This document shows, piece after piece, positions 21,740 through 32,741 of a DNA stretch of 64,000 bases. The position numbers and the translations under genes were made by a program. Origin of the DNA: Symsagittifera roscoffensis (Eukaryota; Xenacoelomorpha; Acoela; Convolutidae). The stretch spans positions 31,473,704 to 31,537,703 of the forward strand of contig NC_087070.1 of NCBI RefSeq assembly GCF_963678635.1, in the 5' to 3' direction. A model generated the notes under the pieces. It did no database searches, was not told the DNA's origin, and saw nothing but the letters and a program-made list of their open reading frames with translations. The number at the start of each line of letters is the position of its first letter. Positions within the stretch are counted from its first letter, which is position 1.

Positions 21740-21939
21740 NNNNNNNNNNNNNNNNNNNNNNNNNNNNNNNNNNNNNNNNNNNNNNNNNNNNNNNNNNNNN
21801 NNNNNNNNNNNNNNNNNNNNNNNNNNNNNNNNNNNNNNNNNNNNNNNNNNNNNNNNNNNNNNNNNNNNNNNNNNNNNNNNNNNNNNNNNNNNNNNNNNNN
21901 NNNNNNNNNNNNNNNNNNNNNNNNNNNNNNNNNNNNNNN
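21740..21939. other. Assembly gap of 200 N
   Basis: There are exactly 200 consecutive N. Equal length with the second gap suggests a fixed-size scaffold join, so the true distance is unknown. Confidence 0.99.
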
Positions 21940-22329
21940 CATTTTGCCAAGAGCAAGCAAGCGACAAGAAAACTTGTAATAACCAATCATGTTTCGATAT
22001 CTTCTTTTGCAATCGAACCGGCCAACCCGACTTACTTAAAACATCAGTAAGTAATTCCAGATCTGAGCATCGATACAGAAATAGAAAATCACTAGACCAT
22101 GGTATAAAGTACGATCTAAAAAAATTGATGATGTCAGGGACAGTCTTAGATCTGAAATCTCTCTAAAATTAAGAGGCAAAAACTCTAAATTAGGGATGAA
22201 ATAAAACACGAGGCCACGAAAAACAACGATTTTGAAACCCGTTCAAAAGGCTCGGCTCGTTAAATCAAAACTGAGCAAAAAATATCAAATACAATCAATT
22301 TTTGTTTAAAAACAGTAGCTAACAAAAAG

Positions 22330-24160
22330 AAGGCGTTCTATAAAAAAAAACTGAAAACTGATGCAAATAAGCACAAAAAGACCATTTCATAAAGTTTATT
22401 ACCCTGCAAAACCAGAGGTTGATGAAAATCATCAAAAAAAATTCAAATTTTGATATTTTTTGGTTAATAAATGATGAAAAAAGCCTCGCTGCAGAAAATT
22501 TCCGGCAAGTGAAGGAAATTAGGCACTCAATCAAATCGTTTTGTTTAAAACCATCATTCACGATGGAAGTTAAAAACTTTTTGAAAATGTGAAACCGAAT
22601 ACAGCTTGGACCCATACGGCATTAACTATTTTGCTTTCAAAAATTTCAGCATGTACCTCTGAAATGATGAAACTTTTCCAAAAAAACCAAAAAACACCAA
22701 AAACTGCGAAAATTATTCCAATACGCAACAAAGATAACAAAACAATCCAGCTGAATTTCGACCAATTTCTTGTATAAGATTTTTGGCAATTTTTTTAGAA
22801 GCTTATCATCAAAAAGTTGAACAATTTTTGTGATCAAAATCAACGTGATCATTCAAAATGAATTTGGGTTTAGATCAAAACGTGGCAATTTCGATACTAT
22901 TGTAATTTTGGTTGAGGAAAGTAGGTTTCACTGGAATGATCATTCCATCTTAACACAGTGTACGTTCATAGACCTGAAAAATCATCTTTGAACAGCTGAG
23001 CATGGTTTTTAGCTGCAAAATTAAAATATCATATGGACTTATTTGGCCTATTTTTTACTGAGATTGTATGTTGCAAACGAGAAACAGTATAAATATAGCT
23101 CAAAAAAAATTCAAAAAGAAAAAACAATTCAAAAATTTTAACGATCGAAAGTTGAAGGGATTATGTTTGTTGTCTCAAAAGGCTCATTATTGGGCCTACT
23201 ACCATTCATCTTATATATGTATAAAATAGAAACAAAGGAAAACTCCTCAACAAGCTGGCAACATTGTTTTAAATGCTATTTATACATCCATGAACAGAGC
23301 TTCTTCTTCTAGTTTGAATAGTCCAAAAGCAAGTATTCCGATCCCCAAGAAGTCTTAAAAGAAACTAACTTTTCGTTAGCAAGAAATAAACTAACACTTA
23401 ACACGCAAAAAATCGGAACTTTGCTTTTTGGTTAAGAGTCAGCTGCTAAACGCTCTATAAATACAACAAAAAAAAGGCGGCGAAAAAAGAAAAATCTCAA
23501 AAGTTTGAAATATGTTGAAGTAGTTATAGTTGAAAAATTAACAATCGAGAAGCACATATTTTTATTGAAAAAGCAATCCGGCACCCTTTTTTGTAGACTA
23601 AAAAAAAGGTCGACAAAAAAACAATTTTTTTTTAGCATAATTAGGGATTAGGTTTGTTGTCTCGAAAGGATCATTATTGGGCCTACTACCATTCATCTTA
23701 TATATGTATAAAATAGAAACAAAGCGAAAGTCCTCAACAAGCTGGCAACATGTTTTCAAATGATATTTAAACAGTCATAAACAGAGCTTCTTCTAGTTTA
23801 AAAAGTCCAAAAGAAAGTATTCCGATCCGCAAGAAGTCTTAAAAGAAACTAACTTTTGGTTAGCAAGAAATAAACTAACACTTAACGCACAAAAAACTGG
23901 AATTTGGTTTTTGCTTAAGATTCAGCTGCTAAACACTCTATAAATATAACAAAAAGGCGGTGAAAAAAGAAAAATCTCAAAAGTTTGAAATATGTTGAAG
24001 TAGTTATAGTTGAAAAATTAACAATCGAGAACCACATATTTTTATTGAAAAAGTGAACCAAACCAGTACCCTTTTTTGTAGACTGAAAAGAAGGTCGACA
24101 AAAAAAAACAATTTCTTTAAGCCTAATAAAACTTTCGTTCAGCTAATTTTTCATTATGAA
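22330..24160 (+). pseudogene. Non-LTR (LINE, jockey/CR1-like) reverse transcriptase, dead
   Basis: Shifted plus-strand frames spell out the order of a LINE reverse transcriptase: the text around TILLSKISACTSEMMKLFQK (22630-22690) with KIIPI, then KGSLLGLLPFILYMYKIETK (about 23178-23240), the family's G-S-x-L-G-P-L-L-F box, then SLARNKLTLNTQKIG (about 23370-23410), then LKYVEVVIVEKLTIEKHIFL (about 23500-23565), the thumb-side L-K-Y-L-G-V box. The catalytic x-A-D-D box is not readable. The part from the G-S-x-L-G box onward is present twice in tandem. The endonuclease half and both element ends were not identified, so it is a truncated copy. Confidence 0.75.
23162..24125. repeat. About 0.48-kb tandem duplication within the LINE remnant
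   Basis: Copy 1 is about 23162-23640 and copy 2 about 23643-24125. Both begin GGGATTA..GTTTGTTGTCTC and share CATTATTGGGCCTACTACCA. They differ by scattered substitutions and small indels, so the duplication is not recent. Confidence 0.9.
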
Positions 24161-24429
24161 GTCCTCATTTATCATTGACTGATAGAAAAAATTAGAACAT
24201 TTAGAAATACTACTGAAAAATCCTATGAAAATCAATTGTCACAAAAAAAAGAATTTTGAATCAATCAGAGACATAAGACAACAATAAAACTTGTTTTTAT
24301 TAACGAGATACATAGTTATGATTTGCTAATAGTCTTTTGCAAGTTAATACGGAATGAATGCACATCCGAATTCTCACAAAAAAAACTACAAAAAAAACAC
24401 AAGAATTCAGCGAGAACTGTCGCAATACA

Positions 24430-25110
24430 CGCCATAATTTCCGTCACAGCGCTGGGTTGCTGCTAAAATTTGTTTCCTTTTCGACAGTTTGCTTTTTTCT
24501 GCTCCTTAAATATACCAAAATGTTTAAAAAAATTGATATTTCGGATCTAAACAACTTGAACCGTCAATTTTTAGATAAAAATAATCAAGCTAAAATAAAC
24601 CTGGTAAATAAACTGTTATGTAGTTAAAGTATATTTAATCTAACCTTGCCTCCTTCATTGTTTTTTGACAACTTTTTTGAATAAATTTTCGGTTCTGGTG
24701 AACCCCTAAACTCAACTTTTTTTTCAACAATTTGCTTTTATCGCATCAAGAAGTTTTGCATTTTTTTTGATTTTTTTTCTGCAATTTTTTTGCATTTTGC
24801 TAAATTTGCATTACAGCACTCGGTGGCTGCTAAAACGTGTGTCTTCTTCGACAGTTTGCTAAGTTTTCCCTAATCTTACAGAAATATTAAAAAGTTTTAA
24901 AAACCGGCAAATTCAGATAAGCTATGCTTTAACTACAGAACAGCATATTTATCAGGTAACTATTAGCTTGAATATATTCAAGCTAATAGTAACCTGATAA
25001 AAAAGCTGTTGTGTAGTTAAAGTATAGCTAATCTGAATTTGTCTCCTTCATTGTTTATTGGCAACGTTTTTTGGAATTTTTCGGTTCTGGTAAACTTCAA
25101 CCTCAACCAT
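24430..25110. repeat. Two imperfect copies of a repeat, the second containing a foldback
   Basis: Words shared by 24430-24720 and 24810-25110 include GCTGCTAAAA, TTCGACAGTTTGCT, TGTAGTTAAAGTATA, CTCCTTCATTGTTT and TTTTCGGTTCTGGT. The second copy holds a palindrome of about 135 bp. Confidence 0.75.
24908..25042. repeat. Foldback palindrome (cruciform/hairpin), about 135 bp
   Basis: The arms read CAAATTCAGATAAGCTATGC.. and its near reverse complement ..AGCTAATCTGAATTTG. The central 30 bp (CTATTAGCTTGAATAT and its mirror) is a perfect inverted repeat with no spacer. The mismatches are few. It could be a MITE-like foldback unit. Confidence 0.9.
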
Positions 25111-26030
25111 ACGGTTTGATTTTTCCACTTTCATCGTTTGTGAGAAAGTTGGTCTGTCATTTCATGCTTTTCCCCTTATCTTCAAGGGATCCATCGAGGA
25201 GTGGGCATCCATTGCAAACGCACGAATCCCTCATTTCATTCGACGAAAAACAATCAGTAAACGAACTTCAAATTTTAGAAACATGTGCTCGACACTACAC
25301 TTCAATATTGGAACACCTCAATTAGCTCAATTTAAAAACACTCATCGTCGCAACAAACCACGAAGATTTTTTAGTGCAACAAGCACAAGTGAGGGATCAT
25401 AAACAAGCTAGATTAGATCGACAAATAGATTGCTAATCTTAAAATTTGCACGAACACTTGGTATCAAATATTTGGCGCAAAACAACAAGTACGTGATCGA
25501 TTACACGTCAAAAAGACAGGTGGTTTACGCTATCCACTGAAATTAGAATAGAAAAACGTGTTTGGCGTCAAAAAGATCATTCGTCTTTATTTTAGTATTT
25601 ATTGACAACCTAATTCGTTAACTACTTTTTCAATTGAAAACTATCCTCAAATAAAGTTATCAGAAATTTTGCCAAAACTAAGTGCAAAGTAAGAAAGCCG
25701 CTTGAAGTTATTACAAATATTCAAACAGCTCTACGGAAACCAAGCCCTCAAATAGCAGAGCCAAAAACTTTACTTTTAGTAATCCGATTGGCGAAAATTT
25801 GAAAAAGAAAATTAAACAAAACCACAAACAATAGAAGGCGAAATGACCAAATTGATTTCAAAGAAGATTTTACACCGGAAATCTCAAAAGTCCAAGTGAT
25901 AACCTCGACCCGGGATTTATTGTGGTGGCAGAGTTAGAATAATCAGACGCTGTCAATCAGATTGCGTATAGTTACCACTTATAGAGCTAAACATCAGAGC
26001 GCGTTTTGTCACAATGACTCTGATGGTGAA
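25111..26030. other. Stretch without a recognised gene
   Basis: One plus-strand open stretch (25071-25325, 84 codons) has no recognisable domain and no neighbour to support it. The rest is AT-rich with short frames only. Confidence 0.4.
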
Positions 26031-26039
26031 AAATTTTCT

Positions 26040-26527
26040 CCTAAATTTTTTCTCCTAACTAAGTCTACCGGAAACTAATGAGTCACCAGATTTTTGATCT
26101 CCGTATAAATCTGCATTTGTTTCCAATACAATTTTGGTTTTCTCGAGACGCCACTTTTCCTGTATTTAGGCATTCAGAGAACATTGTGGACTATTCTTGT
26201 GCTTGGTATGATCAATGCAATTTATTGTTTTCCTGGTCAAGGTTTTGTTGACATCCTTGATCCGTTCTTTTTGTTACTTAATTCCACTATTTGCAATCTA
26301 ATTTCATCGCATGGTTAAAAGGATTGACTTATTTTTGACCGAATTTGGTCGAACACAATATTATTGCTTGACTCAAAATCGTTCGAACATATTTTGAAAC
26401 ATGGTCGAAAACATGGTAAAAAAAAGTCGGTTTTCGAGCCACATTCAAACGCAAATCGTGGTCGAAACAAATTCAAACTGAAGAAACGGAGTACACATGT
26501 CATTAGATAAAAGTCCAAAAAGCAATG
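26040..26527 (+). repeat. Dispersed repeat D, copy 1
   Basis: The segment matches 27556-27956 closely (for example GAAACTAATGAGTCACCAGA and CTATTCTTGTGCTTG). It adjoins the MITE-like unit at 26528, and the second copy has the same neighbour in the same order, so repeat and MITE moved or were duplicated together. Confidence 0.88.
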
Positions 26528-26621
26528 CCCGGGTTGACCTCCATACACGGAAAATCTTTATCATACAGTTCCATAAAACAAAAATCAGAATTATAGGACA
26601 AGCATTTTTGGTCAACCCGGG
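26528..26621. mobile_element. MITE-like unit with CCCGGGTTGACC inverted ends, copy 1
   Basis: This 94-bp unit begins CCCGGGTTGACC and ends GGTCAACCCGGG, a perfect 12-bp inverted repeat. Inside are further mirror words (TTATCATACAGTTCC). Related pieces lie at 27957-28049, 28069-28080, 46799-46860 and 54049-54250. No clear target duplication is visible. Confidence 0.75.
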
Positions 26622-26744
26622 TGTTTTGCAAATAAAAGTAACTGCATAACAAAGGTTTGATGTACAAAAACCTGAAGAAGGAATCTAGTTAGTCTTAAGA
26701 TAAATTTAGAAATGATCAGATTAAAACAAGGACAGCCGTTTACT

Positions 26745-27024
26745 GTACAAGTAGCACAGAATGTTCCGACCATAGTCTTCAAAAAATCAAATTCAGGTCG
26801 TTTTTTTCTGCGTGCTAAAATAAAAGACAGAATTGACAACCGTTTTTTTTAGAAAACTGACTCGGATAACCAAAAAAGAAATTAAAAAATTTAGCAAACA
26901 ATTTTAAAAACTTTCCAAATTTTTTTGCAGAAGTTAAGATTCCCGAAATGTCGATAAAAACTCCAGCAACTACTTTTACTCGAGTGAAACGAAGTTTTTG
27001 AGGCTCAAAATAAACACAAAAAGC
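26745..27024 (+). repeat. Dispersed repeat R1, left part, split by the LTR element
   Basis: The text from GTACAAGTAGCACAGAATG to AACACAAAAAGC matches 44357-44668. The repeat stops at the LTR and resumes after it at 33779 with AAAGCTATTGTAAGCC. R1 has GTTCCGACC near its start. Confidence 0.88.
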
Positions 27025-27328
27025 TGTAGTATTGCGGTTGCAGTAACCTTGAGTGACAACATAGCTATTACTGCAGATGCAGTAAGTGTATTTATTGATG
27101 TTATGTAATTAAGTTCTTGATATTATAACATATGTATGGTCAAGGCCAAAGGTGGTGTTTACAAGTTTACTGATTATAAATTCAGTCCGCCATACGAATG
27201 TATGGAGTTAAGCCAGTTGATTTGAGCAACAATTAAAGTAAGAAAAGAGTATCGAGTTACTTGAATTCAATCTTAGAATATCCGTGTTTTATCTATAACA
27301 AAATCAACTGTTTCTCGGGGTTATCACA
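27025..27328 (+). repeat. 5' LTR
   Basis: It runs TGTAGTATTGCGG...GGGGTTATCACA and pairs with 33474-33778. The boundary is fixed by the AAAGC duplication and the TG..CA ends. Confidence 0.93.
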
Positions 27329-28310
27329 TGGCGCAGCAGCAGGATTCATGTCCCAAGACAATATAAAACTGACATCGATGTCCCGGTATTCTAGACCAGA
27401 GCAAATTCAGAACCTCCATGGAATTTAAAGTGTGGTTTAATCAGTTCTTAATGGCCGTAACAGTGAAAGAAAACGTAGATCCGGAGATAATTTTGAAGAC
27501 CCAAAACCTATAGTAGAGGAACCAGAACCAGATCTTTCGACCCTTTTTGCTTTTCTCCTTCTAATTAAGTCTACCAGAAACTAATGAGTCACCAGATTTT
27601 TGATCTCGGTATAAATCTGCATTTGTTTCCTATACAAAATGGTTTTCTCGAGACGCCATTTTTCCTGTATTTAGGCTTTCAGAGAACATAGTGGACTATT
27701 CTTGTGCTTGTTATGATCAATGCAATTTATTGTTTTCCTGGTCGAGATTTTGTTGACATCCTTGATCCGTTCTTTTTGTTACTTTAATCCACTATTTGCC
27801 ATCTAATTTCATCGCCTGATTTAAAGGCTTGACTTATTATTGACCGAATTTGGCTTCGAATTTCGAGCCAAAGTCAAACGCAAATCGTTTTCGAAATAAA
27901 TTCAAACTGAAGAAACGGAGTACACATGTCATTAGATAAAAGTCCAAAAAGCAATGCCCGGCTTGACCTCCATACACCAAAAATGCTTATCATACAATTC
28001 CATACAACAAAAATCAGAAATGCAGGACAAGCATTTTTGGTCAACCTGGATGTTTTGCAATTAAAACACCTGGGTTGACCACATGGCGCTATCGGGGTTA
28101 TCACATAGCGCAGCAGCAGGATTCATGTCCCAAGACAATATATAACTGACATCGATGTCCCGGTATTCTAGACCAGAGCAAATTCAGAACCTCCATGGAA
28201 CTTTAAAGTGCGGTTTGATCAGTTCCTAATGGCCGTAACAGTGAAAGAAAAGAAAACGTAAATCCGGAGATAATTTTGAAGACCCAAAACCTATAATAGA
28301 GGAACCAGAA
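27315..28310 (+). repeat. Duplicated LTR-end/leader/gag-start flanking an inserted repeat D copy
   Basis: About 210 bp (27315-27528, from CGGGGTTATCACA through the start of gag) recur at 28092-28310. The text between them (27556-28080) is repeat D copy 2 with its MITE neighbour (27957-28049). The end of the LTR and the gag start therefore occur twice inside the element. The second copy leads into the rest of gag. Confidence 0.85.
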
Positions 28311-28538
28311 CACAGGCCGGAAAGACCTCGAACAGGTGGGGATGCGAACGCTATAGCAGCTCGCGAGACACGAGATAGATTGATGAGAGATCGTGTAGCA
28401 GCAGAAAACGAAGAAAGAAGAGAGAGAGAGAGAGTGGACCTAAAAAGGTCATAAAATCTATATAAACGAAGTGCAAAAACGTCTAGTGCGAAAGCGTAGG
28501 TTACTTCTTGCTCTGGGGACTGAGAGGAAAAACGATTT

Positions 28539-29195
28539 GTGCAGAAAAAACATCAAAAAAGATTTTCGAAGCTGAAATTTAATGAAAATATTACATTGGA
28601 AAAAACTACAAGAATTGCCTACGAAAAATACAAATTTGTCAATAGATCGCAGGAACCGGTAGAAATTTTGGAGACGTTCCATGCGGCGTTAACTGCACAG
28701 GAAGCAAAGTCCGCGTTGGATACCTTAGAAGATGAATTAGTAAGAGACTTGTTTATTTCCAAAATGGTAAGTCCCGCTCTACAGGACAATCACACGTTTG
28801 GGACATTACCTACAGATGAGGTACTGAAACGGGCTTTGAAGTTTGAACAAAGTAAGCAAACGACACCGGCCTTTCAAAAACCGAATATAAATGCCGCATA
28901 AACAATATCCCAATCCGGATCACAAATCAAAGTAAAACGAGAAACAACATTGGCAGTGGGAAACAGAGGCCAAGCGAATAAAAGATACAATCGAGATAGG
29001 TTCAGGAGAAGGCAAACAGAAGGGAGAACAATTTCAGAGTTTAACAACGACATGGAAAAGAAACCATGCAGTCGAAGTGGAAAACCGTTTACGGAAGGAC
29101 AAGTAAAAAATTGTCCAGCATTGGGGAAACAATGCAAAAATTTGAACAAACCAAATCATTTTGCACGTATGTGCAGATTGCAACAATTGAACTAG
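28539..29195 (+). pseudogene. gag of the LTR element, broken
   Basis: The 120-codon frame 28539-28901 is a capsid-type segment with YKFVNRSQEPVEILETFH and ALDTLEDELVRDLFI, the pattern of gypsy gag. The frame 28950-29195 is a basic nucleocapsid tail with two zinc-knuckle-like stretches (PCSRSGKPF.. and QCKNLNKPNHFARMC). In both, the second Cys of the C-x2-C pair is replaced (Ser, Leu), so zinc binding would be lost. The gag start lies near 28108 with another relic at 27345. An (AG)n run is at 28416-28432. Confidence 0.8.
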
Positions 29196-29411
29196 GTCAC
29201 GAAAACGACAGAGAGCTCGTGAGAAGCATGTACTTTGATACAAATTTTCGACTTTTGTGTCAAATTTAAAGTAAATAATAGAGAAAAACAATAATCGGAT
29301 GGATAATATCAATAGTTATATACCAAGAGAACAGAAAACAAACAAAACTGTCAAAAACAAACTATCGATGAATCAGAAAATCAAACAATTGACATCTGTA
29401 GACATCTAAAA

Positions 29412-29924
29412 TTGGAGAACATGAAGTCATTAAAAGACTTAGACAGAATTGATAATGAGATTATCAACATGAATGTAGATACCGGAAGCCCGATATTTTT
29501 TTTGAACTGGTCAACAGCAAAACAAAGTCTCGAACCATCGGACAAATTCTCGTCAAGTAAAATTGACACCAGCAAAACGTTTAAACCTGCCAGACCCATT
29601 TCGTGGATTACAAAAAAATCCCAATGTAAAACGTGGTTCTCTTAGGACAAATGTACGTTTTGCAGGATGGGGAATTAACGAAGCCACATTTCTAATTACT
29701 GAACGACGAACAAGAGGTATCCTGGGGCTCGATCTACAGAAAAAGTTGATTAGCACTACTCAAAAACCGGCTCCGAAGGAAAGATCTAGATTCGACATGC
29801 TACTGTTCGAACAGTCGGATATTTCAAAAAATAAATTTTATATTAAATACCAAGCCCTTTTCGATTGTCAAGGAAGATCGATACACCACGTTGTTAACAC
29901 AAAGTTCAAGTTTCCCCTATGACA
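29412..29924 (+). pseudogene. Aspartic protease region of pol, frameshifted
   Basis: The frame 29412-29645 contains NMNVDTGSPIFFLNWSTAKQ with the catalytic D-T-G. The frame 29563-29922 continues with the flap and C-terminal side (NVRFAGWGINEATFLITERR and ILGLDLQKKL). Retroviral-type proteases act as dimers to cut the polyprotein. The overlap of the two frames shows a frameshift near 29580-29600. Confidence 0.78.
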
Positions 29925-31010
29925 ATCGCCACGACAAGTGCAAGGTTAAGTTGAAAAAGAGATTAATAAATTGTTGTCAGGAGGTCACAATCGGAGGTTA
30001 GACAAATGCACAAGTGACTGTTTCATAGCCCACATTGTCGTTACTGTGAAAAAAAGGACGATTACTTTAAATTGGCCTTGGATGCGAAGTTGATAATCAG
30101 GCGATTATTCTAAAAATGTACCAAATACCAAAAGCAGAGGAATTGCTCGATGGAGTAAGCCAAACTGTGACTGCAAAAGCAGTAGGTACTCTATATTTCA
30201 CAGTTCTTGATTTAAGATATGCATACACTCAATTAAAACAAACGGCGGAAACTGCAAAACAGTGAAATTTCAACATAATGTGTGGAAAAACGACCGGTAC
30301 GTATCTTGTTTTGACCGGATTCCATGTTTTGGCTAATATGCCGGCTGAGTTCCAAAAAGCAATGGATTGCACCCTGAACAATTCAAAGAACACGATTGAT
30401 AGTTTCACAAGGATCAGAGTCTGAATGCGAAAAATTAATCACGGAGATATTAGTGAAATTAGACAAAGAGAACCTATTCAATAAATTGTTCAAGTGCAAG
30501 TTTTTTAAAACTGAAGTCAATTGGCTTAGATATTTTTTGGTAAGTATAAACCATCTTTCGAAGTTTATACCAAACGCCGCGAATCCTACAGATAAACTAC
30601 GACCGTTGTCACGAGAGGAAAATGAGAAGAAAAATGGGAAAATTTTAAAAACACCAGGAAGGAAAAATGAATGGGGGAGAATCATTCAAAAGTTTTCGAG
30701 GAAATTAAAAAAGCAGTGGCCAACATCACGAAATTAAACTATTATGACCCTTTAAAAGAGACACGGGTGAAGTTTGACGCAAATCATAGTGGACTGGGGG
30801 CATCGCTGGAGCAACAAAAGGAGGAGGGGGATTAGATTCCAATTTCGTTCTCTTCACGGTACTTGAATAGTCAAGAAAAAAATATTCCACAAGTGAACTT
30901 GAGTTGTTGGCAGTTGTTTGGCCAGTTGATCGTTGTAAACACTATTTACTAGGGAAAAAGTTTGTGATACTAACTGATCACAAAGTGGGAATATTTAGGA
31001 GGCAACGTGG
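29925..31010 (+). pseudogene. Reverse transcriptase and RNase H of pol, broken
   Basis: Readable pieces are KLALDAKLI (about 30070), TVLDLRYAYTQLK with the first catalytic Asp (30202-30240), the text before the active site (30320-30385), then the palm and thumb in the frame 30396-30737. The Y/F-x-D-D box expected near 30385-30405 is not intact, with a small deletion and a stop there. RNase H follows with FDANHSGLGASLEQ (about 30770-30810) and FVILTDHK (30960-30983). The enzyme cannot be active. Confidence 0.82.
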
Positions 31011-31029
31011 GACTATTTAGCTTGTCAAA

Positions 31030-31960
31030 AACTATTTGACAAAATCTGCTGTCGGAGCTCATACCCGAAGATGTATGGATGGATCGCCTAAGACGGGTCA
31101 TGGAGAGAAACGATCGGACAGGACTCGAGTTGGTGGGCCCGTACATCAACACGATGTGGAACCACCTGTCCGGCGTCGACGATTGTATCTTGGTGGAAAA
31201 TTGCCTATCAGTGCCAGGACAAATTTGATCGGTTGTAATGAAGAGAACCCCTGATGTCACCCGGGACAAGAGGCCATACTCGACGTATCCAACTACTTGT
31301 AGTGGCCTAAGAACAAGATACGGTAAGAACGCAAAATAAATAATCCCAAAAAGTTCCTGGGAACCTTTTCCGCTGCTATCGCAGCCAGGACAATAATTCC
31401 ACACAGACCATGAGGGTCCCTTAGAAGACTATGAAAGAAAGAAAATCTATCTGCTAGTAGCGACCGACAGATACTCTAAGTTTGCTTCGGTCAAGATTAC
31501 AAAGTCGACGGGGGGTAAATCTTCAATAAAATTTTTACGCTTGTACATCGACACTCATGGACTACATGAACCAAAAAACAGACCAAGCAACAATAATGAA
31601 AAAGTTCTACCTTGAGAATGACATTGAACAAAAACTATGTTCGGCGGGCGACAATCGCGGGGTGTGGTTTGGTTGAAAGATCAGTTCAAACACTAAAACG
31701 AAGAATAGGAGTCATGCTGCTTGAGGAAATTGTCAAAGTGATCAAATTCTGTTTTAGTACAATAATTCGGGATATGCGCTTTAAAAAAGAAAAAACAATT
31801 CAGTAGTCGCCATTTGAGGCTCATTTCGGCAGGCTACCAAAAACTGAATTGAGGAATATGCGCGATAAGTTCCTACAGAAGTCTGACAGCTTAGATAAGC
31901 TGCATCTGGAGAGCTTATCGGAAACCAGCTAAGGAAACGGATAGATCAGTTCCGGGACTC
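31030..31960 (+). pseudogene. Integrase of pol, broken
   Basis: An H2C2-type zinc-binding segment is seen at 31257-31320 (CHPGQEAILDVSNYL). Next is FHTDHEGP with the first Asp (about 31397), then IYLLVATDRYSKFASVKITK (31447-31505), then KTDQAT with the second Asp (about 31577), then LVERSVQTLKRRIGVML with the catalytic Glu (31660-31715). All three D, D, E residues remain, but stops and shifts separate them. Confidence 0.8.
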
Positions 31961-32706
31961 GCTAAAGATTGTAAGAAAGGGACAGAGAAGCAGAGAATAC
32001 AGTCCGCTGTTTAAGCAGCAAACCCGATCGGCACAAGACAGGGACCGAGCGAGAACATTTAAGGCGTTAATTGAGGCGAACGCAAAGTAGAATGACGAAG
32101 GTCGTCAGCTGGCAGGGCGGGGCCTTCAGCAGCTAGTAGATGATACGAGCACAATCGACCCGAACTCAAGAAAGAGTTGTTGTATTCCGGGTATTGTGGG
32201 TTTGTCGAGGATAAATTCATGGTGTCAGTGAGGAATCACTATAACCTACTACGTCGGGATGGGGACCGCAGAAGTGGAGCGGCGTTGACATAATCCTCTA
32301 TAAGGGGTTGTGACAGCGGAGACGTCAACGACTGTAACGACAGCTTCGGGTTCGCTATATAGGAAAAGCGACATTGCTAAAGCGGCAATTCCGTTTAAAA
32401 GTTTACCCAACTCGGAAGGAAAAGGGAGCCAGAGGGGGAAGGTAAAAAGCCCCCAGGAGGAGCCGAAAAGCAAACACCAGAAAAAGGACGAGAGCCGGCG
32501 TTAGGAAGCGAGTCTGAGCAAGAGGCGCGAATTCTGCTAGATGAGCAAACCAAAGAACTTTTCCAAAACAGTGACACGGCGTTGCCATTTAAGGACACTC
32601 CTTTAGGAGGCGGATTAAAATTAGCAATTAGGATTTTACCTAACCAAGGAGGTCCAGCATCTGTGCGAAGAAGCTCAAGGGCAAGAAACCAATTCTGGAG
32701 AAGTAA

Positions 32707-32741
<35 letters not shown>

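Noticed and set aside
21665..22050. Open frames on both strands running through the N gap
   Set aside because: They exist only because N reads as an unknown residue and have no support.
22319..22852. Minus-strand frames of 98 and 68 codons
   Set aside because: They are antisense to the LINE reverse transcriptase text on the plus strand.
25071..25325. 84-codon plus-strand open stretch
   Set aside because: It overlaps the end of a repeat copy and has no recognisable domain.
30970..31404. 144-codon minus-strand frame
   Set aside because: It lies opposite the integrase zinc-binding region of the LTR element, whose plus-strand text is recognisable. It is a shadow frame.
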